DNA of 64,000 bases, from contig NZ_REFY01000005.1 of NCBI RefSeq assembly GCF_003841485.1, positions 248,001 through 312,000 of the forward strand. Reading direction: 5' to 3'. A program made the translations under genes and the position numbers. The notes beneath the pieces were generated by a model. It ran no database searches. It was not told the DNA's origin and saw only the letters and a program-made list of their open reading frames with translations. Positions 18,045 through 27,600 of the stretch are shown in pieces. This DNA is from Natrarchaeobius halalkaliphilus (GTDB lineage Archaea; Halobacteriota; Halobacteria; Halobacteriales; Natrialbaceae). Positions within the stretch are counted from its first letter, which is position 1; each line of letters begins with the position of its first letter.

Positions 18045-18959
18045 TTATCCCTCCCACTGGACGACGTAGGTCTCACCGGTGCGCGAGTAGATAGAGGTGA
18101 CGTGTCGCTGGTAAAATCCCTCGATCGACGTATCGTCGGACTCGCTCTCGAGAACGAAGCCGTCGGGCAGTTTGACCGAGCGTTTTTCACCGGGACGGAA
18201 TCGGATGTCGGCGTTGAGTGCGTAGTTGGCCCCAGTTGCGTCCGTGATTTTCGCGTCGACGATCGAAATGGCGCTCTCAGCGTCATTCCGGAGGACGACC
18301 TCTCGCTCGTCGTTCCCGATCACCTCGAGGACGGAGATATCCTCCGACAGCAGTGAGCGCGTCTTTCGTCGACTGACGCCAAGTAACACCGCAGTTGCAC
18401 CGAGTACCGTTACGAGGAAGATCGCACCGAGTTGCCACTCTGGCCACAGCAGTTCGCGATGAGTTCCCATCGCGATCAATCCGAACCCGCTTCCCACGAA
18501 TCGCCAGAAGACGACCTCCGCGAGGACGGTCGAGACGACGGCTACCAGCACGCCACCAGCGAGTGCCCCGTAGCGCGTCGAGATGCGCATTCGCTGTCGA
18601 ATACCGAATCGAACGAGCAGCCCTTCGATGAGACCGGCCCTGTCGAGCGGGTACGAGACGGCGAACACCAGCGCCGAGACGGTCGTCGCACCGCCTGCAT
18701 ACATCGCGGCGGTCCACGCAGCGTCGATCCCATCGATCGTGTACAGCAGCCAACTACCGGCAGTGACCACGAACAGTGACAGAGTTAGAAACAGCATCTT
18801 CCCGGAGAACGTGTCGAGCGGGAGGATTGCCACCGTCGATGCGACCCGTTTGAGTAGCGAAAGAACGATTTTCGGAAACGAGAGTAGCAACTTGGGAAGC
18901 TTCTGAAGTTGTTTCCCGGCGTCGAGCAGCAGTTCGTACGTTCTGATCAAAACACTCAT
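18045..18959 (-). CDS. Membrane protein of the injection-system operon
   Basis: A 304-residue protein of unknown family. An amphipathic N-terminal 45 residues (KQLQKLPKLLLSFPKIVLSL) precedes four hydrophobic segments at about 50-70, 78-100, 125-150 and 168-190, then a roughly 110-residue soluble beta-rich C-terminal domain (ISVLEVIGNDEREVVLRN). The start ATG is 1 bp after the stop of the upstream gene, so it is tightly coupled to the particle genes. By analogy with membrane proteins needed for cytoplasmic CIS in Streptomyces it could dock the particle at the cell membrane; that role is inference. Confidence 0.72.
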   Translation of the reverse strand: MSVLIRTYELLLDAGKQLQKLPKLLLSFPKIVLSLLKRVASTVAILPLDTFSGKMLFLTLSLFVVTAGSWLLYTIDGIDAAWTAAMYAGGATTVSALVFAVSYPLDRAGLIEGLLVRFGIRQRMRISTRYGALAGGVLVAVVSTVLAEVVFWRFVGSGFGLIAMGTHRELLWPEWQLGAIFLVTVLGATAVLLGVSRRKTRSLLSEDISVLEVIGNDEREVVLRNDAESAISIVDAKITDATGANYALNADIRFRPGEKRSVKLPDGFVLESESDDTSIEGFYQRHVTSIYSRTGETYVVQWEG

Positions 18960-18960
18960 T

Positions 18961-20385
18961 CTATCCCTCCGGCTGGATTTCGTACTGTGGTTCGAGCAAC
19001 GTTGCAGTCTGACAGACGCGATCGAAGGCCGCGACGAGTTCGACGAACGAGCCATCGTCGGTCCGGACATCCTCGAGACTGGAGACCGTACGAGCGAACT
19101 GGTTGTAGCTCTCGTCCGTTGCGGCACGCTCGAGAACCCCCGTGAGCGACTCGAGGTCGTCCGTCACCGACGAGACGAACGCGCGGTACTCGGCTGCGTC
19201 GCGGTCGGCTTCCTCGGCGATCGCCTCCCGGGCAGCCTCGACGACCCCGAGCGATAACTTGCTGACCGCTCCCTGATGATCGAACGTCGCGGCGGCATCG
19301 TCGAAACACCGGATCGCCATCTTCAACGACTGGTAGGCGTTGAGCTCGGCCTGCGTCTGAAGCGCGTCCTGGAGTTGTTCGACGTCCGATCGAAGCGCCG
19401 CTCGCGTCGACTCGATCGACTCGTACAGGTCGTTTTCCGCCGTCTCGATCTCCGTCCGCAGCTCCGTTTCGGTCGACTCGAGGGCATCCTGAAACTCCGT
19501 TCGAACGGTGTCTTCCGTCTCGTCGATTGCCGTTCGAAGCTCCGAGACGTCGAGTTCCAGCCCCTGTATCTGGTTTGCAAACTGTCCTAGCTGATCGAGT
19601 TCACTCTCGAGGTACTCCACACCGGGGCGGCGCTCGTCACCACCGTGAGCGCCGTCGGTGGCTACCAGCAAGGACAGGAATAACGAGAACAGCATGTCGT
19701 TGTCGTAGACGAACGGGTGACGCTTCGTTTCGTCGTCGTCCACCTGCCACTCGCCGTCGGGAAGTCGTTCGAACGCTCCGAGAAACACTCCCGGGTTAGC
19801 CGAACTCGCTGCCCGTTCACGGTGGGCTTCGTGGTACGAATCGACAATGTGGTCAGCGAGGGTCGAGTATTCGTCTGCGTTATCCAGATCGGGTAAATCG
19901 ACGAGTGGTGGTGTCTTCCTCGAGTTTGGCGGTGTTTCGGTCGCGACGAGTTCGAATATCTCGAGCACTCGACTCTCCTGGGACTCTTCGCCGTCGGTTG
20001 CCTCGACGCCGGGAACCGGGACCGGGTCCTTCGACTCCTCGTCGTAGGTGATATACAGCGACACGTAATTGCCGTCTCCCGTCGGAATCGTCCGGGTGGT
20101 TGGCGTCCGAACGACGATCGGTCGACCGTCGCCGTCGATCGCAACGCCCGGGCCGATCGTCACGTGAAGTTCGCCGTCTTCGTAGTCGAAGTCGATGATC
20201 GATAGTCCCGAAACGATACCCGTTCCGGTAACCAGTCGGGTTACCGTCTCGAGCCGTGAGGCGTGGTATTTCTGCTCGGTCGACATGTCGTGAGCGGTCA
20301 TCAACTTCCCCTGGAAGTACCGGTTCCGCTCGAAGTGTTCGAGTTCGAATTCGTCGGCTGGTTCGGTCTGGTGTTCCTGAGTCAT
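18961..20385 (-). CDS. CIS accessory protein with RYFxGK motif and coiled coil
   Basis: A 474-residue structural protein. The N-terminal block FERNRYFQGKLMTAHDM...GTGIVSGLSI recurs, as I recall it, in proteins encoded beside CIS baseplate genes. It is followed by a beta-rich domain (about 65-150) and a long predicted coiled coil (about 265-350, DVSELRTAIDETEDTVRTEF...), then helices. This looks like a fibre-base or baseplate-associated oligomer. A TTG 17 codons upstream also opens the frame, but the ATG at 20385 is preferred. It is downstream of the gpI-like gene, the usual place of tail-fibre or accessory genes. Function not proven. Confidence 0.7.
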   Translation of the reverse strand: MTQEHQTEPADEFELEHFERNRYFQGKLMTAHDMSTEQKYHASRLETVTRLVTGTGIVSGLSIIDFDYEDGELHVTIGPGVAIDGDGRPIVVRTPTTRTIPTGDGNYVSLYITYDEESKDPVPVPGVEATDGEESQESRVLEIFELVATETPPNSRKTPPLVDLPDLDNADEYSTLADHIVDSYHEAHRERAASSANPGVFLGAFERLPDGEWQVDDDETKRHPFVYDNDMLFSLFLSLLVATDGAHGGDERRPGVEYLESELDQLGQFANQIQGLELDVSELRTAIDETEDTVRTEFQDALESTETELRTEIETAENDLYESIESTRAALRSDVEQLQDALQTQAELNAYQSLKMAIRCFDDAAATFDHQGAVSKLSLGVVEAAREAIAEEADRDAAEYRAFVSSVTDDLESLTGVLERAATDESYNQFARTVSSLEDVRTDDGSFVELVAAFDRVCQTATLLEPQYEIQPEG

Positions 20386-20502
20386 CGTTCCTGTCGGATT
20401 TTCATATTTTTGTCTCCCCTGTTCGGCCCCCGACAACTCTGCCGTAGCACCGAACCGATCCGTTGTCTAGTTGTGATCTGTCTATATGTTAATTGTTTCG
20501 TT

Positions 20503-22698
20503 TCACTGAATTCTGGTGTCCGAGCCGAGTGTTGACGTCTCGACGTCGAACTTGGTCTCGGGAACGTACGTGTTGATCCCGAGGTAGGTGTTCGTGTTCA
20601 CGCGAAAATTCTGCCGAAGGCGTTCGACGTAGACGTCCGAGTAGACTGGCTTGTCGGCATTGATGATGGTCTTGATAACACCGACATGTCTATCGGAGAG
20701 TGTCGGCCAGATCAGGACCTGGAAGCGTCGCGGATGACCAAACAGGTCCGCGTACTGCTGGCGCAAGGCGTCGTTTTCGATCCGTTCGACGTCCGAATAC
20801 TCGCGGATGATGATCTTGTTTTCGTGGCTAATCCCGATACGTTCGTCGTAGTCCGCGAGCCGCTCGCGCACGTCGTCCTCCGTCAGGTAACCCGCTTCTA
20901 CGAGGTCGGTCAGCTGATCGGCCGCACGCCCGCGAGCGCGGTCCCACGGCGGTTCGTGATGCTCGACGTGATCGAAATAAAGCCCGATCAGTTCGAGCAT
21001 CCCGCGCCTGGTTCCACGAAGCTTGTAGAGCTCCGTCGAGCGCTCGAGGAGTTCCCGCTGGGCGGTCTCGGGCCAGGCACGGCCGAGAACTGCTTCGCCG
21101 CCGAACCACCGGTTGAGCCACGGGAAGTAGTCTTTGGGAATCTCGTAGGCGTCGATGTACTGCGTGCTCCGGCTGATGTTCGCCTCGATATCGGTAAACA
21201 CCGTTTCGAAAATCGAGAGATAGCGGGCCAGAAAATCGTCTCGCTGCCCGGCCTGCCGGTAGATATCCGGCAGATACCGGAGGTACGATTGGCGCGGACA
21301 GTAAGCTTCGAGCGCGTGAATCTGCGGCGACGAGTGGCGATTTCCAACCAGCCGAACCATCACGTGCAGGTATCGCCCGGTTGCATCCTCGAGGAGCAAA
21401 TCGTCCGGTCCAGTCGCCCCCTGGGTATCCCCACGGTTCTCGAAGACGAACCGCAATTGTTCACGAGCCTCGTCGATCCACGTGTCAGCCCGGCCAACCG
21501 AGAGATCTGAGACGACGTCCGCGAGGGCCGTCGGTGTGTACTCGATGACGTCCCAGAGGCCATCGATACCGACGCGACGCAACTGTTCTCGGTGCTCGTC
21601 GGTCAGTCCCGGAAGGTCCGCGATCGGTTGGGTGTAGCCGTCTTCGTTCGACGCGTAGTACCGGACGTCGACGTGATTTCCGGAGGTGGCACGTGAGATG
21701 TCGAACGCGATCCGATGCCATTCCAGATCGCGTTCACCGGAATCGAAACGACCGACGAGGTAGCCCTCGTACCGAGTGTTCTCCGGATCCTTCCGGTTTT
21801 CCCAGTCTCGTTCGAGCACCCACACGCGCCCGGCCGCAGTTCGAGCATAACTACGGTGGTGATCGCCAGCCGTCCCCGCGGTCGCACTCGAGAGCGACGT
21901 CAACTCGACCGACAGTTCTGTAGCGACCAGTACGTCGTTCTGGCCCAGATCGTAGACGACAACCATCGGATCGCCATTCTGGTCCCCGTAGAGGACGAGT
22001 TGTTCGGTCGTCTGAGCGGCGAGCAGTTCGGGACGAAAGCCGTCCGGGAGATCGAGGTCGATGGCCGTGCGGTCCTCGGAAGGGGACCCGGAGTTCTCGG
22101 ATCGATACACGACGGGACCCGTCTCGGGTTCGTCGAGGACGTACAGCGTGTCGTCCGCGTCGAGCGCGAGGTCGAGGGGGTTCCTGAGGGACCGTGCAAC
22201 GACGTCGGGATCGGCACCCGGCTCGATCGCGAGGACGAATCCGGCGTCGCCGTCGCCGCCGGCGTCGAGCACGTACAGTCGGCGTTCGCCGCCGACCGCT
22301 CCGACGGGCGCGACGACCCCGGTCGTGGTCCGCTCGAGGTACCTGGTTCGCCGCGAGAAGACGCCAACGTCCCCATCACCGTCGATGAGGTAGAACTGTT
22401 TCCTCGTCGCCCCTATAGCCGTGGGGACGCCGAGGGAGTCGCTGTCGTGGAGGTCGAGTCGACTTGTTCGGTCCTCGCCATCGAGGTAAACCTCGAGATC
22501 ACCGCTCTCGCCGAGCAAGAGCAGGTTTCCGTTCGGAACCGGGGCGAAGTCGGCGCACTCGACCTCGAGTGGAAACTGGTGTACTGTTGGCGTCGTGGCC
22601 AGGGTGACACTCCGATCGGCCGTGTCGACGTTTCGTCCCGCCCATCGGTTCCAGTCCGCCCGTTGCTCCGCGCTGAATAGTGCAAATTCGTCGTGCAT
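20503..22698 (-). CDS. Phage tail protein I-like baseplate protein with propeller-like and HhH regions
   Basis: A 731-residue protein, far longer than phage gpI (about 180). The first roughly 350 residues look like repeated beta blades (NGNLLLLGESGDLEVYLDG, DDTLYVLDEPETG). Residues about 360-413 form a helix-hairpin-helix type segment (LPGLTDEHREQLRRVGIDGL). Residues about 473-575 hold the gpI core (YLRYLPDIYRQAGQRDDFLA, YFPWLNRWFGG, TRRGMLELIGLYF). It should link the wedge to fibres. TTG 22713 and GTG 22710 also open the frame; ATG 22698 leaves a 4-nt gap after the upstream stop, the spacing seen elsewhere in this operon. Confidence 0.85.
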   Translation of the reverse strand: MHDEFALFSAEQRADWNRWAGRNVDTADRSVTLATTPTVHQFPLEVECADFAPVPNGNLLLLGESGDLEVYLDGEDRTSRLDLHDSDSLGVPTAIGATRKQFYLIDGDGDVGVFSRRTRYLERTTTGVVAPVGAVGGERRLYVLDAGGDGDAGFVLAIEPGADPDVVARSLRNPLDLALDADDTLYVLDEPETGPVVYRSENSGSPSEDRTAIDLDLPDGFRPELLAAQTTEQLVLYGDQNGDPMVVVYDLGQNDVLVATELSVELTSLSSATAGTAGDHHRSYARTAAGRVWVLERDWENRKDPENTRYEGYLVGRFDSGERDLEWHRIAFDISRATSGNHVDVRYYASNEDGYTQPIADLPGLTDEHREQLRRVGIDGLWDVIEYTPTALADVVSDLSVGRADTWIDEAREQLRFVFENRGDTQGATGPDDLLLEDATGRYLHVMVRLVGNRHSSPQIHALEAYCPRQSYLRYLPDIYRQAGQRDDFLARYLSIFETVFTDIEANISRSTQYIDAYEIPKDYFPWLNRWFGGEAVLGRAWPETAQRELLERSTELYKLRGTRRGMLELIGLYFDHVEHHEPPWDRARGRAADQLTDLVEAGYLTEDDVRERLADYDERIGISHENKIIIREYSDVERIENDALRQQYADLFGHPRRFQVLIWPTLSDRHVGVIKTIINADKPVYSDVYVERLRQNFRVNTNTYLGINTYVPETKFDVETSTLGSDTRIQ

Positions 22699-22702
22699 CG
22701 TC

Positions 22703-24658
22703 TCACTCACCAATTGTCACTCTCACGTTTCGTTCCGTCAGCGCGAACAGCGCGCTGTCGTCGATCAGGACGTCTCCGTACTCGTTGATTCGGCGTTCAC
22801 CGCGTGCGGTCACCGAGACCGTTTCGACAGCACCGATGCCGGGTAGATCCTCGATGATGTCGACGACGTCGGAGATGTACAGCGGGTGACCAAATGGCCA
22901 GCCACCGGCCTCGATCGGATGGAGGAACGTCAGCAGCGTCTCGGTGATCGCCGCGGTCAACTCCGCGTCGGTGTAACCCGACAGCGCCGAAACGACGACA
23001 TTGACGTCGACGTCGACGTACGTCGGTTCCGAGACGGACACGACGTCAGTGACGAGTCGTGTCCGATCGAGGTGTGTCTGGACTGCGTCGACGAACCCCT
23101 CACTCGGTTTCGGTCTCGTCTGACGACTGTAGGGGACCACGACGACGTCGATTTCCCGATAGTCCCGACCGTCGACGGTCCGTTCGGTGGCCGTCGCGTG
23201 TGCCCGTCCGAACCGCAACCCGGGCGTATGGGTCGCAACGTAGACGAAATCGTCGAGAGTCGCCGCCCGGTACGGTCGCTTGAAATCGCGCTTGAACCGG
23301 TCGATCGCATCGTCGATCGGTTCCATATCGCGCCCTCCGTCGGCGGGGCCGTTGGGCGTAAGCGTGACCTCCGGGAGCGGTGTCTCTCCAAGCCTCGCGT
23401 CCTCGCGAAGGAACTCCCACCTGGAGTTTGCCGAGACGTTCCCTTCGGTCCCCCCACCGTGAACGTATTCCGTCGCGACGACGCGCGCTCTGACGGGCGG
23501 CTTCCGACCGTTTTCACCGTCACCGAACCTGATCGAGCCGCGCATATGGTCGAGCACGTAGTGGGTTCCGAGCGAATTCGAACGATCGAGATCGTCGATT
23601 TCGGTCCATCGCTCACCGTCGACGTCGATCTCGGCGTTCAGCACCGGAGCGTTCTGGAAAAAGAACTCCTGGTTCGACTCGTAGGTCGTTTCGATCGAAC
23701 CGTCCGTGCGTTCGAGCACTTCGTTCTCGACGGTGTTGCGATGGCTGACCTCGAGCATGTTGAGTCGAACGGTGTCGAACTGGGGCGGGAACTCGTACCC
23801 CGAGCGCAGGATTCGACACCGGATCCAGTACAGTCCCTGATCCTGTTCGAGGATGCCGATCGGATCGCGCTGGCGAGTCCTGTTCGCACCGTCCGGCGGT
23901 CGCTCGAGGACGACGTCGCCTCCGTCGTAAAACGCGTTAGCTCCGTCCTCGAGAACCGAGAGCGATTCCCAGGCGTCGTCGTCCGTCCAGCGCTCGTAGG
24001 CCTTCGGGAACTCCCAGACGAGTTCGACGGAGGGATCGAACGACCCCTCCATCTCGCCGTGACTCGCGGGCTGGGGAAGATCGTCGTCGTACAGATCGAA
24101 CGTCAGCGTCAGCGTCTGGGCGTCGGCAAACGGGTCGCCGTCGAACCCGACGTAAAGGGCGTCACCGACACTCGGGTCGTCGCCGAACGCCTGGAAGCGA
24201 GTCTCACCCGTCGTCGCTTCCGCGGTGGTGTTGACGATGTCCCCGCCTGCATAGGTGACGATCTTGTCGATTGTGGCTTCAGTGATCGTCGTCGGTGAGA
24301 CTGTTTCGAAGGCCTTGACGTCACCGGAGCCGTCGTCTGCGACGAGCGTTGCTCCCGCAGGAATCGTCTGGCCGTCAGCACCCGACGGGGGCTCGACGCC
24401 GACTCGTACCCGGGCGGACGTCGGGAGCCGGCGCTTGACCCCGAGCAACCGGAGGTACTTTTCGCGGTGTTCGTCGGTAACCCGATTGAGCTGATAGGTA
24501 TACGATTCCGCGAGCCACGTCAGCAACTCGAGGATCGCGATGCCACTGTCGTGAGCGTTGTGGTCGGTCCACTCGTCGGTGTAAATTGGAAGCTGTCGTT
24601 TCGCCTCCGAGAGAACATCTTCGAACTCACGGTCGTCGAGGTCCGGTATCTCGACCAT
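22703..24658 (-). CDS. Baseplate J-like wedge protein (second)
   Basis: A 651-residue gpJ/gp6-like baseplate protein. Start block MVEIPDLDDREFEDVLSEAK, then HDSGIAILELLTWLAESYTYQLNRV, is typical of the N-terminal domain of CIS baseplate proteins. A beta domain with YWIRCRILRSGYEFPPQF follows at about residue 280, then the J core (SIRFGDGENGRKPP; FKRPYRAATLDDFVYVATHTPG) and a C-terminal GHPLYISDVVDIIEDLPGIG block. The first base of its ATG overlaps the stop of the larger J-like protein (ATGA type), indicating coupled production of the two wedge partners, as with Afp11/Afp12-type pairs. Confidence 0.88.
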   Translation of the reverse strand: MVEIPDLDDREFEDVLSEAKRQLPIYTDEWTDHNAHDSGIAILELLTWLAESYTYQLNRVTDEHREKYLRLLGVKRRLPTSARVRVGVEPPSGADGQTIPAGATLVADDGSGDVKAFETVSPTTITEATIDKIVTYAGGDIVNTTAEATTGETRFQAFGDDPSVGDALYVGFDGDPFADAQTLTLTFDLYDDDLPQPASHGEMEGSFDPSVELVWEFPKAYERWTDDDAWESLSVLEDGANAFYDGGDVVLERPPDGANRTRQRDPIGILEQDQGLYWIRCRILRSGYEFPPQFDTVRLNMLEVSHRNTVENEVLERTDGSIETTYESNQEFFFQNAPVLNAEIDVDGERWTEIDDLDRSNSLGTHYVLDHMRGSIRFGDGENGRKPPVRARVVATEYVHGGGTEGNVSANSRWEFLREDARLGETPLPEVTLTPNGPADGGRDMEPIDDAIDRFKRDFKRPYRAATLDDFVYVATHTPGLRFGRAHATATERTVDGRDYREIDVVVVPYSRQTRPKPSEGFVDAVQTHLDRTRLVTDVVSVSEPTYVDVDVNVVVSALSGYTDAELTAAITETLLTFLHPIEAGGWPFGHPLYISDVVDIIEDLPGIGAVETVSVTARGERRINEYGDVLIDDSALFALTERNVRVTIGE

Positions 24659-27600
24659 CAGCGATCACCTCCGACGTCGACGGTAACTGTGTGACGACCG
24701 CTGTACACGAGGATGTCCGGCGACACGTCTGGAGAGTCCTCACCGAGTGCGACCGTCAGCTGTCGATCGCCCTCGCTATAGGTGACCGCGAGATCGCGCA
24801 CGTGGCCCACAGACTCCAGCTTCTCGAGGTTCGCTGCGAACAGTGACGGTTCCGGGAGCGTGCCGATCGCCCAGCCGTCGCCTTCCGGTCCGCCGGTGAG
24901 AGGGTGAGCGAACTCCGTCAGTTCGGAAATCGCGCGATCGGTGACGGTAGTCGCACTTCGGGAGCCGCTCGTCGTAATCGTCGCCGTCACCGAGGCTTCG
25001 ACGTAGTTGGGGCCACGGATCGTCAGGTTCGAACGGTCGCCGGCGACCACCGCAGCCGGGACCCGTCGTTCCATCTCACGCTCGACGCGATTGACGAGTT
25101 CCTCGGAGGGTACAGGCTTGTGCTGGGCGACGTCCGGCACGATCACGAGGATCACTTTCCCCGGCGTGTCCGTCTCGTCTTCGCCGGCGATACAGCGGAC
25201 GCGGTCGATCTCTCTCGAGATCGCCTTCGTAATTCGGACGAAGCCGTCCCGAGTGATCGGCTTCCCGCGGTCCCGGAGGTTTTTCGGTGCCCGCTTGACG
25301 AACTCGGCCAGCGGCTCGGCCGGTTCACCGGCTTTCCCGGGCTCGTAGTTCGTGACACCTTTGACGTGCTGGATGGGATCGATCAGCGTTTCGACGGTTC
25401 CAGCCTGTTTGTTGCCGTCGTCGCCACCGCCGGTCTCGTAGTCCGCCCGGATATTGTTCTCGCCCTCGGGCGGAATGGCTCCTTCCTTCCCGTCGCCGAA
25501 GACGACCGTTCCCTCGGTTTCGTTGAGCACGAACTGGCGCGATTCAGGCCCGGAACCGATGAAGTCCGTGACTTCGGACCACTCGACCCACAGCTCCGAC
25601 AGGTGACCATCGGAGTCGTACACGTCGACGACGGTCGTCGACCGGTCGTCGATCAACTCCTGGGCCAGGCGCTCGGAGAGGGCGTCAGACTCGTCGACCC
25701 AGACGTCGACGGAGAGTGCCGGCGCATCGGGTAATTCGAATCTCTGGGAAGCAGTCCCATCGCTCGAGCCGACGACCTCGCTCTGGACGCTAGTGACGTT
25801 CGTTGCCCACTGAGTGTTCGGGTGAATTCCGTCTACGGTCGGAGCCAGCCGCGTGTGACTCTGTTCCTCGCGTGTGGCGAGCGACTGGTACGAGAGGACC
25901 TCGCGGATTCGGACAGATTCCTTGACCTCACTGTCCGGGACGAAAAGGCTCTCCTCGGTTCGATCGAAGTTGTCGCCGGTCATGGTCAGCCGCAGCCAGT
26001 GACGAGTCTTCCCGAACAGTTCGACCTCCGTCGTCGGCTCAGGCAGCGTGAGTGAAAGAATCCCCCGAACGGTCAGGTCGTCTGTCCCGTCTGAAATGCC
26101 GGTGCGTTGCCACTCGCGAGTGTGAACGTTCGCACAGTACTCGACGTCGAGCAGCGGATCGAACGACCGCGGATAAATCGCTTCGGCGATCGAAACGTAG
26201 AAATTCAGTGGTCCTCCTTCGAGCGCGCGTCCGAATCCGAGGTAGAGCGTCTGGGTATCGGTCGGCGACGACTGGAACGGACTGAACGGTTCGTCGGACG
26301 ACTCGATGGGGCACAGCGCCAGGTTGTTCTCAGTAACGAGGTGGGTGAACCGTCGTGGTTCGAGAATCGAACCGGGCGCGGGACGGTCGTCCGTGTCAGT
26401 CGTCGATTCAGGGGCATCATCGGTTGCCACAGTATCGTCGGCGTCGGTGACTGTCTCCGGATCCGCGTCGACCGCTCCGTCCACCTGCGACTCCGACTCC
26501 GGGGGTTCGTACGAAACCGAGATCGCGTCGTACTTCGGCGCGTCGATGTGGTCAGTCACCTGTTGCCAGTTCGAGTCCTCGACCTCTTCGAATTGGGGCT
26601 GCCCGTAATCGCCGGCGACGAGCCGGACTCGTATCCAAAGACCGGTCCAGCCGTTGACCGCGTCGACGGTCATGTCGTCCGGAACCGCAAAGCGAACCGT
26701 CCCGCTCTTGCGCAACGTGTCGGTCCCGTCATCGACCGACAGCGGTTTCCATCCGGCTTCCGCCGCGTACTCCCAGACCAGCCTGGGGTCCCCCTCCTCA
26801 TTGGGCTGCGTGTCAGTTCCGTCCGTCTCCCCATCCGTCTCTGAAACTGCGTCCGCTCCCCCGTCTTCGTCGCGTTCGAAACGCAACTCGACGGCGGTAC
26901 CGGGCTCCTCGAACGCATCGTCGCACGCAAATTCGGCCGAGAGTCCGACGATCGGAATCGAGCCCAGCAACGGCACGTCGACCTCACCCGTCGGATCGAG
27001 CTGCGTCCCGTTTGCAACCAGCGCGTCGAGATGCGTCTCGGTTGGCTCCGGTACACGCTCGCCGGTTCCTTCCTCGCCACCTGATTCGGACGAGTCGGGA
27101 GACTCACCTGGATCGGGCGCATCCTCATCGACACCGATCGCTTTTTCGGCCTCGGAACGACCACCACTGGTCGGCCCGTCGGCCGAAAAAGCGGATCCCG
27201 ACTCTTCGCCGTCACCGTCATCCGCGTCGTCGTCGCCCTCATCGCCGATCGCAGGCGTGACCGTGACGGTCACCGACTCGATGAGCGTATTGAACATCGC
27301 GTGAGAAAGATCGTCGTCCGGGAATCGCGCCCGAATCCAGAAACTCCCCACGCCGGAGACGGCACCGGGTTCCGGTTCGCCCGGAACCGTCACCTCTACC
27401 GTGACCGTATCAAACTCCGCTCCGAACTCCACGCCGTCGGCCATTTGATTCAATCGATACCGCAACTGATCGAGGTGTCGAGAGATCTTGTGGCAGGTCT
27501 CGTCGTCGAGTTCCCGCGGGTCGATTAGCGCCGTCGGTAGTCCGCTGTCGCCATCTTCTGGGCGCCCAGTCGCGTCGAACTGACCGTTTCGCACGTCGTC

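Noticed and set aside
22886-24298. 470-codon plus-strand open frame
   Set aside because: Antisense to the second J-like baseplate gene; no recognisable motif.
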